Shown: positions 54,509 through 63,474, counted from the first letter of the stretch. The stretch is 64,000 bases of DNA from Winogradskyella sediminis (GCF_003387355.1 NZ_QUNH01000002.1:661606-725605), one strand, 5' to 3'. The notes: generated from the sequence alone by a model not told the origin. Made by a program: numbers and translations.

Positions 54509-56497
54509 TTAAAAATTGATTTTTAAAGAGGTAAAAATATTGCGTCCCATTCTCGGAATATTTCCCCAATCGGCATAAGTACTATAGTATTCATTGAGTA
54601 TATTTTCCGCTCCAACCTGAATTACTGTTCTGTAGTCTTTAATTTTAAATGTGTAATCCGCAGATAGATTCCAAATCGTATAGGATGGTGTTAGGTCTTC
54701 TCCATATTCTGGACTGTAATGCACTTGTTCTACATCACCATTGATAGATGTTTGAACATTAAATTGGTTCCACTTGTAATGCATCGAGGTCTGGTAGCTC
54801 AATGGCCTAATAAAAGGTAAGTTATTAGCGTTATTGTCTTTGCCACGTGCATAGGTGAGATGGCCTTTCCAATGCAAATTATCTAAAATGGTATAGCTTC
54901 CATTCAATGAAAAATTTAATAACGTAGAATAATCTAAAGCGGTATAGCCTTTGACACCAACAGATTGGTAATTCATGGGACTACCTAGACTTAAAATTCG
55001 ACCTATAATATAATTTTGAATATAGAAATAATTGACTTTTGCTTGCAGACTAAACGTATGATTTTTAAAACCTGCACTCGCATTAGCCTCGTACGAGATT
55101 TCATTTTTAAGATCAGGATTACCTATATAGTCGTAACGGTCAAAACTGTTGTATATATAATAGCCATAACCTTCAGAAACCGATGGTGCTCTATGTCCAT
55201 AACCTCCTCCTACAGAAAAATCAAAGTTCTTAATATTTAATTGGTAGCTAGTATGTAAGCTTGGTAATACTCTCGTTTTTTCTTGAGGTGTTCCTGGGTG
55301 GAAAATCCAGTTAAATTCTGCATATTTAGAACGGTTGTAATGTATTCCTAAAGATCCTCCAAAATTCAGTTGACTATTATCTGAAATTTCCCATGCGTTA
55401 TTTACGGATAGACCAGCAAATGTAGTTGTGACTTCAGGCCAACTATAAGCAAACATGCTGCGCTCGCTGCGGTCTTGAGGATACATACGCATTTCTGCCG
55501 TTGATAAATTGTTGTAAGCATTGAGTTGTATTTCTGAATTAAAATTATGACGCTTAATATGAGTCTTAGAGAGTAAGCCAAACGTTGTACTCCAGCCAGG
55601 CATATCCATGTGTACTAAGTTTTCTGGACGTGTAGTGTCATCCATATAATGCTCAATAGCATTGAAATAAATTTTGGTATCTAGGGCTCTAAACAAACCT
55701 TCTTCAAACAATTGTTTATAGGTGGCTGAGGTTATGAGCGCTCTAGACAACCACAGATCCATAGGCAGAGCAGGATAACCAACATCTTTGGCTTCATCAT
55801 AGATGGCTTCAACTTTTAAAGAGGATAAGGTACTTGTTTTATAGGCAACACCAAGTGAGGCATTAAATTTAGTGAATTGGGAGTGTGGTACTTCATCTGA
55901 GTTGCCGTCATTGTAGTTTTCTGCTTTTCTATATGCTAAACTTCCATCTACCACAAGCTTTTCACTAGTGTAGGCGGCACTTGCTAAATTGAAAAATTGC
56001 TTATTGTTCGATTCAAATCCGGTTTGGTAGGCGCCATTCCATTGTTTATAAGGATGAAAAGGAGTGTGCTTACGTTTCAAATCTATACTTCCGGCTATTG
56101 TTGCTCCATGCATATTTCCATCTTGGCCAGATTTTATATCAATTTTAGACAAGTTATTGCTTTCAACATACGAGGTAATAGGATCCATTTTATCCGTACA
56201 TGCACCAAAAATATGCATCCCATCGATAGTAATGGTGGAGCGCTCAGAGCTCATATTATTTAATAAAGGTTCCCAAGCGTAAGCTCCGCGCTTTATAAAA
56301 CTAATTTGGTCTGATGACGCTAAGAATTCATCAACTGAAACGGCCATTTTCATATCTGTTTCAATTTTTTTCTTAATCACCGTAATAAGTTCAACTTCGT
56401 CTAAAGCAACGATACTATCTTTCTTTTTCTCAGTTTGTTGAGCAGTAGAATAGCGGAAAGAAATGAGTAATAGGGTAAATAAAAGAAATGTTCTCAT
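54509..56497 (-). CDS. TonB-dependent copper receptor, OprC/NosA-like
   Basis: This 662-aa outer-membrane receptor has a signal peptide (ending STAQ), a plug domain and a beta-barrel ending in Phe (IFTSLKINF). The plug has GMHIFGACTDKMDPITSYVE with Cys100 and Met104, a CxxxM pattern. The barrel has Met246 (YPALPMDLW) and His283-Tyr-Met285 (AIEHYMDDT). OprC of Pseudomonas binds copper through CxxxM and HxM elements (Cys143, Met147, Met286, Met325 as I recall), and the Met-to-Met spacing of 39 is the same. No N-terminal carboxypeptidase-like domain or SusD partner is present, so it is not a glycan receptor. Confidence 0.9.
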   Translation of the reverse strand: MRTFLLFTLLLISFRYSTAQQTEKKKDSIVALDEVELITVIKKKIETDMKMAVSVDEFLASSDQISFIKRGAYAWEPLLNNMSSERSTITIDGMHIFGACTDKMDPITSYVESNNLSKIDIKSGQDGNMHGATIAGSIDLKRKHTPFHPYKQWNGAYQTGFESNNKQFFNLASAAYTSEKLVVDGSLAYRKAENYNDGNSDEVPHSQFTKFNASLGVAYKTSTLSSLKVEAIYDEAKDVGYPALPMDLWLSRALITSATYKQLFEEGLFRALDTKIYFNAIEHYMDDTTRPENLVHMDMPGWSTTFGLLSKTHIKRHNFNSEIQLNAYNNLSTAEMRMYPQDRSERSMFAYSWPEVTTTFAGLSVNNAWEISDNSQLNFGGSLGIHYNRSKYAEFNWIFHPGTPQEKTRVLPSLHTSYQLNIKNFDFSVGGGYGHRAPSVSEGYGYYIYNSFDRYDYIGNPDLKNEISYEANASAGFKNHTFSLQAKVNYFYIQNYIIGRILSLGSPMNYQSVGVKGYTALDYSTLLNFSLNGSYTILDNLHWKGHLTYARGKDNNANNLPFIRPLSYQTSMHYKWNQFNVQTSINGDVEQVHYSPEYGEDLTPSYTIWNLSADYTFKIKDYRTVIQVGAENILNEYYSTYADWGNIPRMGRNIFTSLKINF

Positions 56498-57420
56498 TAG
56501 AATAATATGTCTATATACAGTTCGCTGCGTTCTCCTTCAATTCCTGGTGTAAAATCAGTAGATACTTCAGTGCCTTTAATTATGGCTCCAAATTGATTTT
56601 GTAATCTAAAATTTAATGTCCAATTTCCTGTCATCGTATAGTTGACCACTCCATAATATAGGCCATCTTCTCTTTGAATTAAATCTTGATTGTTTGGTGA
56701 AGAATGATTTCCCATTGAAGGTTCTGGCATTCTTGGGTCTAATAATAAGGTGTAGTCTTCGACTTCTGAATATGAAAACTGAGAAGGGTCGGGAAATGTT
56801 CCGGCATCACTAGTCGGTGAATTATAAGTGTATATGCCTGCAACCAATTCGTTCTCTGCAATTTTAGGTTTTTGCGGAGCCACCAACGCAATAAAGTATT
56901 GTTCACCATCATCGGCTGTAAAGGCTGTCATGTTTAAATTCATATTACCTTGTTCTTCAACTGTAATAGTCTTGTTTACAGTGTAAGTCTGACCGTTGTC
57001 AGTGAATGAGATATAAATTGTCCAAGTTTCTAACTCACTCGATTCATTAGTAAATACGGCATAACCACTATAATAATCATCTTCAGTATTTGCATCTAAA
57101 TTGTAGCGATGAGGACATGAAGAATGATTGCCATTGTAATTTGTAAGTATGGGTAAAAAGGTGACAGCAGCGGAATTGATAGTGTCGTTGGTTTCGGTAT
57201 TTATAATGGTTAATCGAAGATCATTATAACCCTTATAAAATGTGCCGTTAAGAGCTGTTATAATGATTTTGTAAGAACCTTCATTTATTGAAACGGCTTC
57301 TTCGTAATCAAAATGCTCTATGACAATAGTGCTAATTTCAGATTCGTAATCCGTTTTATCTAGGGTACATGATGTGGCCACAATAGCAAATGTAGCCACG
57401 AAGCACATGATTTTTTTCAT
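56497..57420 (-). CDS. Lipoprotein with Met/His motif, possibly YtkA/FixH-like
   Basis: The start is set at ATG 57420; a GTG lies one codon before. The protein has a lipobox (IVATSCTL). Two similar beta-rich halves each look like a YtkA/FixH-type domain. Potential metal ligands occur as NHSSCPHRY in the first half and DPRMPEPSMGNHSSPNN in the second. Such Met/His clusters are known from periplasmic copper-handling proteins. The stop overlaps the receptor start by one base. It may pass copper to or from the receptor (inference). Confidence 0.72.
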   Translation of the reverse strand: MKKIMCFVATFAIVATSCTLDKTDYESEISTIVIEHFDYEEAVSINEGSYKIIITALNGTFYKGYNDLRLTIINTETNDTINSAAVTFLPILTNYNGNHSSCPHRYNLDANTEDDYYSGYAVFTNESSELETWTIYISFTDNGQTYTVNKTITVEEQGNMNLNMTAFTADDGEQYFIALVAPQKPKIAENELVAGIYTYNSPTSDAGTFPDPSQFSYSEVEDYTLLLDPRMPEPSMGNHSSPNNQDLIQREDGLYYGVVNYTMTGNWTLNFRLQNQFGAIIKGTEVSTDFTPGIEGERSELYIDILF

Positions 57421-57423
57421 CAC

Positions 57424-57727
57424 TTTTAGGTGTTATATTTAAAAAAAAATAAACTTATAAAATGTAGCAGTTGTGCATAAGATTATGAAGTGTTTTATTG
57501 CTCATAAAAGACCTTTTACCTTATAACAAACACTTAACAGAAACTTTGATTCTTGTTAAGACTACGAAAAATGTAGACGACTTAAAATGTATGGCATCTC
57601 TAGTGTTATTTCAATTTTATAGGTGTTGAAATACAATACTGAGTATACAGAATGATACATATAACTTCTTTTCCCAAGGATTTTGCTCAGTAAAAAATGC
57701 AATACATTAATAAGTATATATTTAGGC
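57424..57727. other. Intergenic region of the copper locus, no gene
   Basis: About 300 bp separate the two minus-strand genes. The only structure seen is a 7-bp inverted repeat, CTTAACA (57533-57539) with TGTTAAG (57554-57560). A promoter for the lipoprotein-receptor operon is expected here, but no good consensus was found. Confidence 0.5.
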
Positions 57728-58093
57728 TTAAACTAAAGGAGGATGGAAGATGAAATTCATAAAATCGAATTCATAAATGATGTGATATGACGATTCAATT
57801 TTTAGGTTTTTTTCGGTTGGGATAATAACGATTCGGTTTTCAAATATATCTTGAAAGAAAACCACTTGTTGTTCTGAAGATGATGAATGGTTTTTATCGT
57901 TACTTTTATCAGAATCTGAGGCTTTAGCTAGTTCTTTTTTTAAATGACATTTACCATTACAAGCCATTTGAGGCTTATCCTTATTGACACAGAGCTCATT
58001 TTTAATATAATCGTAAAACGCAGCATATTCCACAAAGGGAATTGTCGGTTTCAAAAGCATAAATAATGCTAAAAATAGGGTTGCTGTTTTCAC
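57728..58093 (-). CDS. Small CNGKCH-motif protein, 121 aa (paralogue)
   Basis: The only suitable start is GTG at 58093; the signal-like segment VKTATLFLALFMLLKP follows. The Cys motif is Cys35-x9-Cys45-x3-Cys49-His50 (LCVNKDKPQMACNGKCHL, then KKELA), the same spacing as in the 145-aa protein at 54067. A Ser/Asp/Lys-rich linker, VVFFQDIFE and a FHPPLV end follow. It is the first gene of the minus-strand copper locus, separated from the next by about 300 bp. Function unknown. Confidence 0.78.
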   Translation of the reverse strand: MKTATLFLALFMLLKPTIPFVEYAAFYDYIKNELCVNKDKPQMACNGKCHLKKELAKASDSDKSNDKNHSSSSEQQVVFFQDIFENRIVIIPTEKNLKIESSYHIIYEFDFMNFIFHPPLV

Positions 58094-58335
58094 AATACAA
58101 AGTTCCTGATTTTTTTTATAATCACCTAACGTTTTAAGTTTTTAACGCATTAAACTAGTGCTTTAGCGTACGTTATTAGTTAAAGGATGTAGCTTTTTTA
58201 ATAAAATTACAACTGATATTTAATAACCCACTTTTTTAGTATTAAAATTAAGATTGTGCTATTGTCTTATATGTAATATTTTGATGTTATTTTAGTGCAC
58301 TCAATAATTAACGGACAGAAATAAAGGTGTCGATA

Positions 58336-59301
58336 ATGAAAATAAAGATTGATAAATTCGTCCTTTCTATTATTCTAGTTATAATATTAGCATATTTATT
58401 TCCAGAATGGGGAACTGAGCAAAGTAAGATTCCTATCGATACGATTAGTACCATAGGTATTGCCGTGATCTTCTTTTTTTACGGCTTAAAACTGAATCCT
58501 ACGCAACTCAAAGCAGGACTTAAAAATTGGAAATTGCATTTTCTAGTTCAGGGCTCTACTTTTTTAATGTTTCCATTGTTGATTTTACTATGTCGGCCAT
58601 GGATTCAAAATGAAGCGCAAGACACCATTTGGTTGGCTTTCTTTTTCTTGGCGGCTTTGCCATCAACCGTTTCGTCGTCTGTAGTTATGGTATCAATGGC
58701 TAAGGGAAATGTTCCTGCGACTATATTCAATGCTAGTATTTCGGGAATTATCGGTATTGTAATTACTCCTCTATGGATGGGATTATTTATAGATAGTACG
58801 CAAACCAATTTTGATTTTACGGCAATCTATTCCAAACTCATTCTTCAGATTATTGTTCCTGTTGTTTTAGGTCTCATTCTTCAGCGCTATTGGGGAGATT
58901 TCGCTCGAAGGCACAGTAATAAATTAACCTTGTTTGATAAATCTATTATCTTATTAATCATTTATAAGAGTTTTTCATCTTCTTTTGAGAATGATGTGTT
59001 TAGTGTCGTTTCCATTAGCGACTTATTATTACTCTTTATGGGAGTCATTGTTTTGTTTACTGTAGTTTATGGGTTAACCGGTTTTTTAGCTAAGAAACTA
59101 CACCTTAATATACAAGATCGAATTACAGCACAATTTTGTGGTACTAAAAAGTCTTTAGTTCATGGCACGGTTTTTTCAAAAATATTATTTGGTAATATGG
59201 CTACGTTAGGTATTATATTATTACCGTTAATGTTATTTCATGCGACTCAGCTATTAATTATCAGTGTCTTGGCAACTCAAAAAAGTAGTTCAATGGCTTA
59301 A
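58336..59301 (+). CDS. Bile acid:sodium symporter-like (SBF-like) membrane transporter
   Basis: The start is set at ATG 58336; a GTG three codons earlier is less likely. The protein (321 aa) has about ten hydrophobic segments and the SBF-like features IAVIFFFYGLKLNPTQLKAGL, AALPSTVSSSVVMVSMAKGN and FCGTKKSLVHGTVFSKI. Relatives such as YfeH have unknown substrates. Its 3' end overlaps the 50-aa gene on the opposite strand by 4 bp. Confidence 0.87.
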   Translation: MKIKIDKFVLSIILVIILAYLFPEWGTEQSKIPIDTISTIGIAVIFFFYGLKLNPTQLKAGLKNWKLHFLVQGSTFLMFPLLILLCRPWIQNEAQDTIWLAFFFLAALPSTVSSSVVMVSMAKGNVPATIFNASISGIIGIVITPLWMGLFIDSTQTNFDFTAIYSKLILQIIVPVVLGLILQRYWGDFARRHSNKLTLFDKSIILLIIYKSFSSSFENDVFSVVSISDLLLLFMGVIVLFTVVYGLTGFLAKKLHLNIQDRITAQFCGTKKSLVHGTVFSKILFGNMATLGIILLPLMLFHATQLLIISVLATQKSSSMA

Positions 59302-59450
59302 AACCATGCAAAATGGATTCCTGAAGCCACTACAGCTCCTACTAATATAATGAGCACAAGTATTATAAATTTAGCTCCAAACCTTGTTTTTGTGTCTTTT
59401 TGAAAAACATAATCTCTTCTTTCTTCGTCTTCATCTTTTACAAATTTCAT
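59298..59450 (-). CDS. Small single-span membrane protein, 50 aa
   Basis: The frame begins with ATG at 59450 and encodes a charged N-terminus (KFVKDEDEERRDYVFQKD) and one membrane span (FIILVLIILVGAVVASG), ending HFAWF. The coherent charged-then-hydrophobic pattern supports it as a real gene. It is downstream of the aldehyde dehydrogenase gene region in the same direction, with a 12-bp gap. Function unknown. Confidence 0.65.
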   Translation of the reverse strand: MKFVKDEDEERRDYVFQKDTKTRFGAKFIILVLIILVGAVVASGIHFAWF

Positions 59451-59462
59451 AATTATTATATT

Positions 59463-60827
59463 TTATTGGTTTATATAAACTGTTTTAATATTTACAAAGG
59501 CTAACATCCCTTCTTTAGATAATTCACGTCCAAATCCTGAAATCTTAGTACCACCAAACGGCAACCTTGGATCAGATTTTACCATCTCATTGATAAAAAA
59601 TGCACCATCTGCAATTTCTGAAATGCGTGCTGCTGCAGCTTCATAGTCTGAAGAGAAAACCATGGTACCTAAACCAAATTTGCTTTCTGATGCCATGTTA
59701 TAAGCTTCATCCTCAGTCTTTACTTTAATCACTGCAGCGACAGGTCCAAAAGTTTCGGCTGTGAATACAGGCATTTTGGGTGTAACATCCGTTATTATTG
59801 TGGGTGGATAATAAGCTCCATCGCGTTGATGACCTATTAGCACCTTAGCACCCAAATCGATAGATTGTTGCACCTGCTCTTCTAGTGTTTCTGCTAAGTC
59901 TACACGAGCAAGACAAGATATTGTGGTATCCTCATCTAATGGGTCACCATATTTTAACGCCTGTACTTTAGATGTGAATTTTTCAATAAATGCATCATAA
60001 ATAGATTCTACAACTATAAATCGTTTTGCGGCAATACAACTTTGACCAGAGTTTTGCATTCTAGCTTTAACAATGGTACCGATATGCTCATCTAAATCAG
60101 CATCGCCTAGAATTATACAAGCATTATTTCCACCTAATTCTAAAAGTGAAGGTTTTAAATTTCTACCTGCACGTTCAGCAATTTTTCGTCCTGCGTTTTC
60201 ACTTCCTGTTAAGGATACAGCTTTTACAATATCATGGTCTATCAACGTTTCAATATGCTCATGGTGTGCAATTAAGGTTTGAAAACAACCTTTAGGAAAT
60301 CCTGCATCTTGAAATAATTTTTCAATAGCCAACGCGCAACCTGTAACATTAGACGCATGTTTTAATAAGGCAACGTTACCAGCAGTTAACGTAGGAATAG
60401 CAAATCTAAAAACTTGCCAAAACGGATAATTCCATGGCATAATAGCTAAAATGCAACCTAGAGGATCGTAACTAATAAAGCTTTCATGCGCGTCAGTATC
60501 TATAAGATCGTCTTGTAGAAATTGCTCAGAATTTTTGATGTAGAAATCAATAAGGTAGATACACTTTTCAATTTCAGCTTCACTTTCTAAAATGGGTTTT
60601 CCCATTTCTTCTGTCATTAATTGACTTAGTGAATTCTTCTGTTTATACAATTCGTCAGCTAAGTTTTGAAGCAATGCAACACGTTCGGTGATTTCAACAT
60701 GTTTCCAAGACGTAAATCTTTGGTCTGCTACGTTTAGTTTGTCTTTTAATGTTGCTTCAGAGTCACGTCTGTACGTTTCAAGAAGATTACCGTTGTAAGG
60801 GTTATATGTTTTAAGTTCTGTTTTCAT
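59463..60827 (-). CDS. NAD(P)-dependent aldehyde dehydrogenase (succinate-semialdehyde type)
   Basis: The start is the ATG at 60827 (MKTELKTYNPYNGNLLETY); the frame extends upstream with non-coding-like text. The protein (454 aa) has the ALDH motifs: LELGGNNACIILGD (catalytic Glu), NSGQSCIAAKRFIV (nucleophile Cys) and TFGPVAAVIKV. Residues 140-175 contain MPWNYPFWQVFRFAIPTL. It is closest in style to GabD/YneI-type succinate-semialdehyde dehydrogenases, but the substrate is not proven. Confidence 0.9.
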   Translation of the reverse strand: MKTELKTYNPYNGNLLETYRRDSEATLKDKLNVADQRFTSWKHVEITERVALLQNLADELYKQKNSLSQLMTEEMGKPILESEAEIEKCIYLIDFYIKNSEQFLQDDLIDTDAHESFISYDPLGCILAIMPWNYPFWQVFRFAIPTLTAGNVALLKHASNVTGCALAIEKLFQDAGFPKGCFQTLIAHHEHIETLIDHDIVKAVSLTGSENAGRKIAERAGRNLKPSLLELGGNNACIILGDADLDEHIGTIVKARMQNSGQSCIAAKRFIVVESIYDAFIEKFTSKVQALKYGDPLDEDTTISCLARVDLAETLEEQVQQSIDLGAKVLIGHQRDGAYYPPTIITDVTPKMPVFTAETFGPVAAVIKVKTEDEAYNMASESKFGLGTMVFSSDYEAAAARISEIADGAFFINEMVKSDPRLPFGGTKISGFGRELSKEGMLAFVNIKTVYINQ

Positions 60828-60964
60828 AATATAAGTGCTTTTCAAATTTAAAAGTACTCTATAAAACTGATTAATTCTATTACCAAAATGATTAACGCTA
60901 ACCATTATTAGTTTTTCAGCTAATATCAATATCTATAGAGTCAAGCTACGGTTGGTATTGCTAG

Positions 60965-60972
60965 TATATTTG
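60965..60972 (+). promoter_or_regulatory. Bacteroidota -7 box (TATATTTG) for the YtxH operon
   Basis: TATATTTG fits TAnnTTTG exactly and lies 50 bp upstream of the YtxH gene ATG. No TTG is found at a normal -33 distance; an alternative sigma factor or activator may be used. Confidence 0.5.
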
Positions 60973-61022
60973 TGTCACAGCAACGTGCTGAATATTAAAC
61001 ATTAACACAAAAACAAAACATC

Positions 61023-61355
61023 ATGAGTAATAACGGAAATACAGTTTTAGGAATATTAGCAGGAACCGCAGTAGGAGCTGCTCTCGGAATTCTTTTTGCT
61101 CCAGAAAAAGGTAGTGTCACAAGACAGAGAATTGCTGACGAAGCAGCAACGAAAAGAGATTTAATGGCAGAAAAAGCATCTGAGTTAAGAGATTCTCTTG
61201 GTAGTACAATTGCATCTCAAAAAGAGAATTTGGATGAACAAGTAGATTATATTGTATCTAACGCCAGTTATAAAGCAGAAGATGTCATTACCACGCTAGA
61301 GGCTAAATTAAAAGACCTGAAAGCAAAAAATAAGAACTTACAGAAAAAAGCCTAA
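61023..61355 (+). CDS. YtxH domain-containing protein
   Basis: This 110-aa protein has the YtxH signature GILAGTAVGAALGILFAPEKGSVTRQRI (one membrane-associated glycine-rich segment) and a long charged coiled-coil tail ending in KNKNLQKKA. YtxH proteins are general-stress-type proteins in Firmicutes; their role in Bacteroidota is unknown. It is first in a three-gene operon (gaps of 3 and 1 bp). Confidence 0.88.
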   Translation: MSNNGNTVLGILAGTAVGAALGILFAPEKGSVTRQRIADEAATKRDLMAEKASELRDSLGSTIASQKENLDEQVDYIVSNASYKAEDVITTLEAKLKDLKAKNKNLQKKA

Positions 61356-61358
61356 ACA

Positions 61359-61706
61359 ATGAGTGTTTTTGACGACATAAGCCACACAACAGAAAAAGCA
61401 TCTCAGGTTGGTGAGCGCTACGTTAAAGCGTCTCACCAATACTTTAGATTAAAGATATTTCAGCAACTAACGTTATCATTAAGTTTAGTGACAAAAGTGT
61501 TTGCTGTAGGGAGTTTGCTATTTGCAGGCATCGTGTTCTTGTCTTTTGCAGCTGCTTTAGAAATCGGCAATTCTTTACAGAGCTATGCCCTTGGTTTTCT
61601 AATTGTAGGTGGTATTTATGTGGTTTTGGCACTACTCATTTATAAGTTGAGGACTAAATTCAACGCGTATATCATAAAAAAAGTAGGGCTTAAATTTTTT
61701 AATTAA
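61359..61706 (+). CDS. Holin-X-like (phage holin superfamily III-type) membrane protein
   Basis: This 115-aa protein has a soluble amphipathic start (DDISHTTEKASQVGERYVKAS) and two membrane spans (about 46-66 and 75-95), with a basic C-terminus. The pattern matches the 'phage holin family' label used for chromosomal small membrane proteins; no phage genes are around, so a lysis role is unlikely. It lies 3 bp after the YtxH gene. Confidence 0.8.
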   Translation: MSVFDDISHTTEKASQVGERYVKASHQYFRLKIFQQLTLSLSLVTKVFAVGSLLFAGIVFLSFAAALEIGNSLQSYALGFLIVGGIYVVLALLIYKLRTKFNAYIIKKVGLKFFN

Positions 61707-61707
61707 T

Positions 61708-61914
61708 ATGAAAACATATTCAACATTCGAAGAAATTGATAACGATTTAAAACGGTTTAAATTAGAACGCGATATTGCTTGGGAAGAATTAAGAATGACG
61801 AAGCACGAATTTAAAGAAGATTTACAACCTTTAAATTGGATTAGTACGGCCTTAAAATTAACAGGAAAATACAGTTTTATAGCCATGATTAGAAAATGGT
61901 TATTTAAAAAATAA
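61708..61914 (+). CDS. Small hypothetical protein, 68 aa
   Basis: The protein has a charged helical start (FEEIDNDLKRFKLERDIAWEELRMTKHEFKEDL) and a basic, moderately hydrophobic end (FIAMIRKWLFKK). It is one base from the holin-like gene and completes the operon. I recognise no domain; the fixed association with YtxH and holin-like genes suggests a joint envelope role (inference). Confidence 0.75.
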   Translation: MKTYSTFEEIDNDLKRFKLERDIAWEELRMTKHEFKEDLQPLNWISTALKLTGKYSFIAMIRKWLFKK

Positions 61915-62067
61915 CTATTTGATGTATAGTGATCTAGTATCTCTATTTACTTTGAGGAATTAAAACTCGTAAAACCGTTAACTTTTAAATGATATCAGCC
62001 ATATGGACTGGATTTGTAGCTTTATTTTTGAGGATATCAGTTAAAATTAACCAAAACCAAAAGCCTT

Positions 62068-62502
62068 ATGAATATATATGAAGCTATTAGAAATGATCAC
62101 GACATTCAACGCGACTTACTTGATAAATTAGTAGACACTTCTGGTGATACAAAGACTAGAAGCGATTTATTTAAAGCATTACGTAAAGAACTAACATTAC
62201 ACGCTAACGCTGAAGAGCGTCATTTTTACAAACCACTAATTCCTACAGATATGATGCAAGATTATGCCAGACATGGAATTGCGGAGCACCATGAAATTGA
62301 TGAACTTATAGAAGCATTAGAAAATACAGAAATGGATTCTTCTGCATGGTTAAAGGTGGCTAAAAACCTTAAAGAAAAAGTAGAGCATCATTTAGAAGAT
62401 GAAGAGCACACGTTTTTTCAGTTATCTGGAAAAGTGTTTGATAGCAACCAAAAGAAAGAATTAGCCATAAAATATAATAATTATATGAATTCGCATAGAT
62501 AA
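62068..62502 (+). CDS. Hemerythrin domain-containing protein
   Basis: This 144-aa four-helix protein has the HHE ligand pattern: NDHDIQRDLLDKL, LTLHANAEERHFYKPL, HGIAEHHEIDELIEAL and VEHHLEDEEHTFFQL. Hemerythrin-like proteins bind a diiron centre and sense or store oxygen or iron, or react with NO. It is a single gene, 153 bp after the YtxH operon. Confidence 0.9.
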   Translation: MNIYEAIRNDHDIQRDLLDKLVDTSGDTKTRSDLFKALRKELTLHANAEERHFYKPLIPTDMMQDYARHGIAEHHEIDELIEALENTEMDSSAWLKVAKNLKEKVEHHLEDEEHTFFQLSGKVFDSNQKKELAIKYNNYMNSHR

Positions 62503-62828
62503 ATATGTCTTTCAGTTGGCCTAATGGCAAAACTTAATAACCATCCTTTAAAGTATATGAATTAGAATACTCTTCTTTTCATTTAATTTGAAGGATTTTT
62601 TTATGCTATACATAATAATTTACTGTTATGATAACCTTATCTTTCTTAAAAAATGTTAAGATACATCATCACATTTTATAGCGTTAATTTCTACAGCATT
62701 TGAACTAAGAAACCCCTCCAAAGATGACTAATTTTGATAATGAAAACGTGCTAGATATAGTACTGTAGATGTTAAAAGGTAAGCATCTTGATTTTCAAAT
62801 TACCTTATAATTAAAACACACACTAAAA
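62503..62828. other. Intergenic region, no gene seen
   Basis: About 325 bp of AT-rich sequence. Short open frames only (for example a 14-codon one near 62725). A weak inverted repeat AAGGTAA ... TTACCTT occurs near 62777-62807, close to the next gene. No clear promoter consensus was found. Confidence 0.5.
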
Positions 62829-63278
62829 ATGGCAACATACACAGAACAAGTAGGAAACAAACTCAACGATTTATTAGAGAAAAATTACGATGCAGAAAAA
62901 GGTTATGCTAAAGCTGCTGAGAATACAGAACATTCAGGATTGAGAACTTTCTTTAATCGTAAGTCGCAAGAAAGAAGAACATTTGGTCACGATCTTAAAT
63001 CTGAAATCAGATCCTTTGGACAAGAAGTCGATAAAGGAGGTAGCTTTACAGGATCTGCTCATAGAACATGGATGGACGTTAAAGCACTATTTTCTGCAGA
63101 CAACGAAGAATCAATGTTAGAAGAGGCTATAAGAGGAGAGAAAGCTTCTGTAAATGAGTACGAAGAGGTATTGCAGGAATCGACTTTACCAAGTAGCACT
63201 AAATCGATATTAGAATCACAAAAAAATCAGATTCAATCCGATTTATCTAATGTAAAATCTTTAGAGAATTTAAGATAA
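62829..63278 (+). CDS. PA2169/DUF2383 family four-helix protein
   Basis: This 149-aa protein resembles DUF2383 (PA2169-type): LNDLLEKNYDAEKGYAKAAENTEHSGLRTFF, then RRTFGHDLKSEIRSFG, GSFTGSAHRTWMDVKALFS and EEAIRGEKASVNEYEEVL. The family is ferritin-like in fold, with unknown function, and is induced by stress in several bacteria. It ends in a strong terminator at 63306. Confidence 0.88.
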   Translation: MATYTEQVGNKLNDLLEKNYDAEKGYAKAAENTEHSGLRTFFNRKSQERRTFGHDLKSEIRSFGQEVDKGGSFTGSAHRTWMDVKALFSADNEESMLEEAIRGEKASVNEYEEVLQESTLPSSTKSILESQKNQIQSDLSNVKSLENLR

Positions 63279-63305
63279 AATTTAACTTTTATCTCTCAAC
63301 TACAT

Positions 63306-63343
63306 GGAGCATATTCTACATATAGAATATGCTCCTTTTTTTA
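63306..63343 (+). terminator. Terminator after the DUF2383 gene
   Basis: GGAGCATATTCTA (63306-63318) pairs perfectly with TAGAATATGCTCC (63323-63335) across a CATA loop, followed by seven Ts. Confidence 0.9.
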
Positions 63344-63474
63344 TATTGTGATCTTAGTAAACGTTTGATATGATTAAGATTACTAGCGTATGAGCAAAGC
63401 TGTTGTCTCATTAAACGCCATCTTTGTAATGAAGGTTAGAGGTACTAATCAATTAACTTAAAACCATAAAAAAT

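Noticed and set aside
52115-58093. Methanobactin biosynthesis operon
   Set aside because: MbnP/MbnH-like genes are present, but no precursor peptide or MbnB/MbnC-type genes were found.
61359-61706. Prophage remnant suggested by the holin-like protein
   Set aside because: No other phage gene is near. The gene is in an operon with YtxH, a usual chromosomal arrangement.
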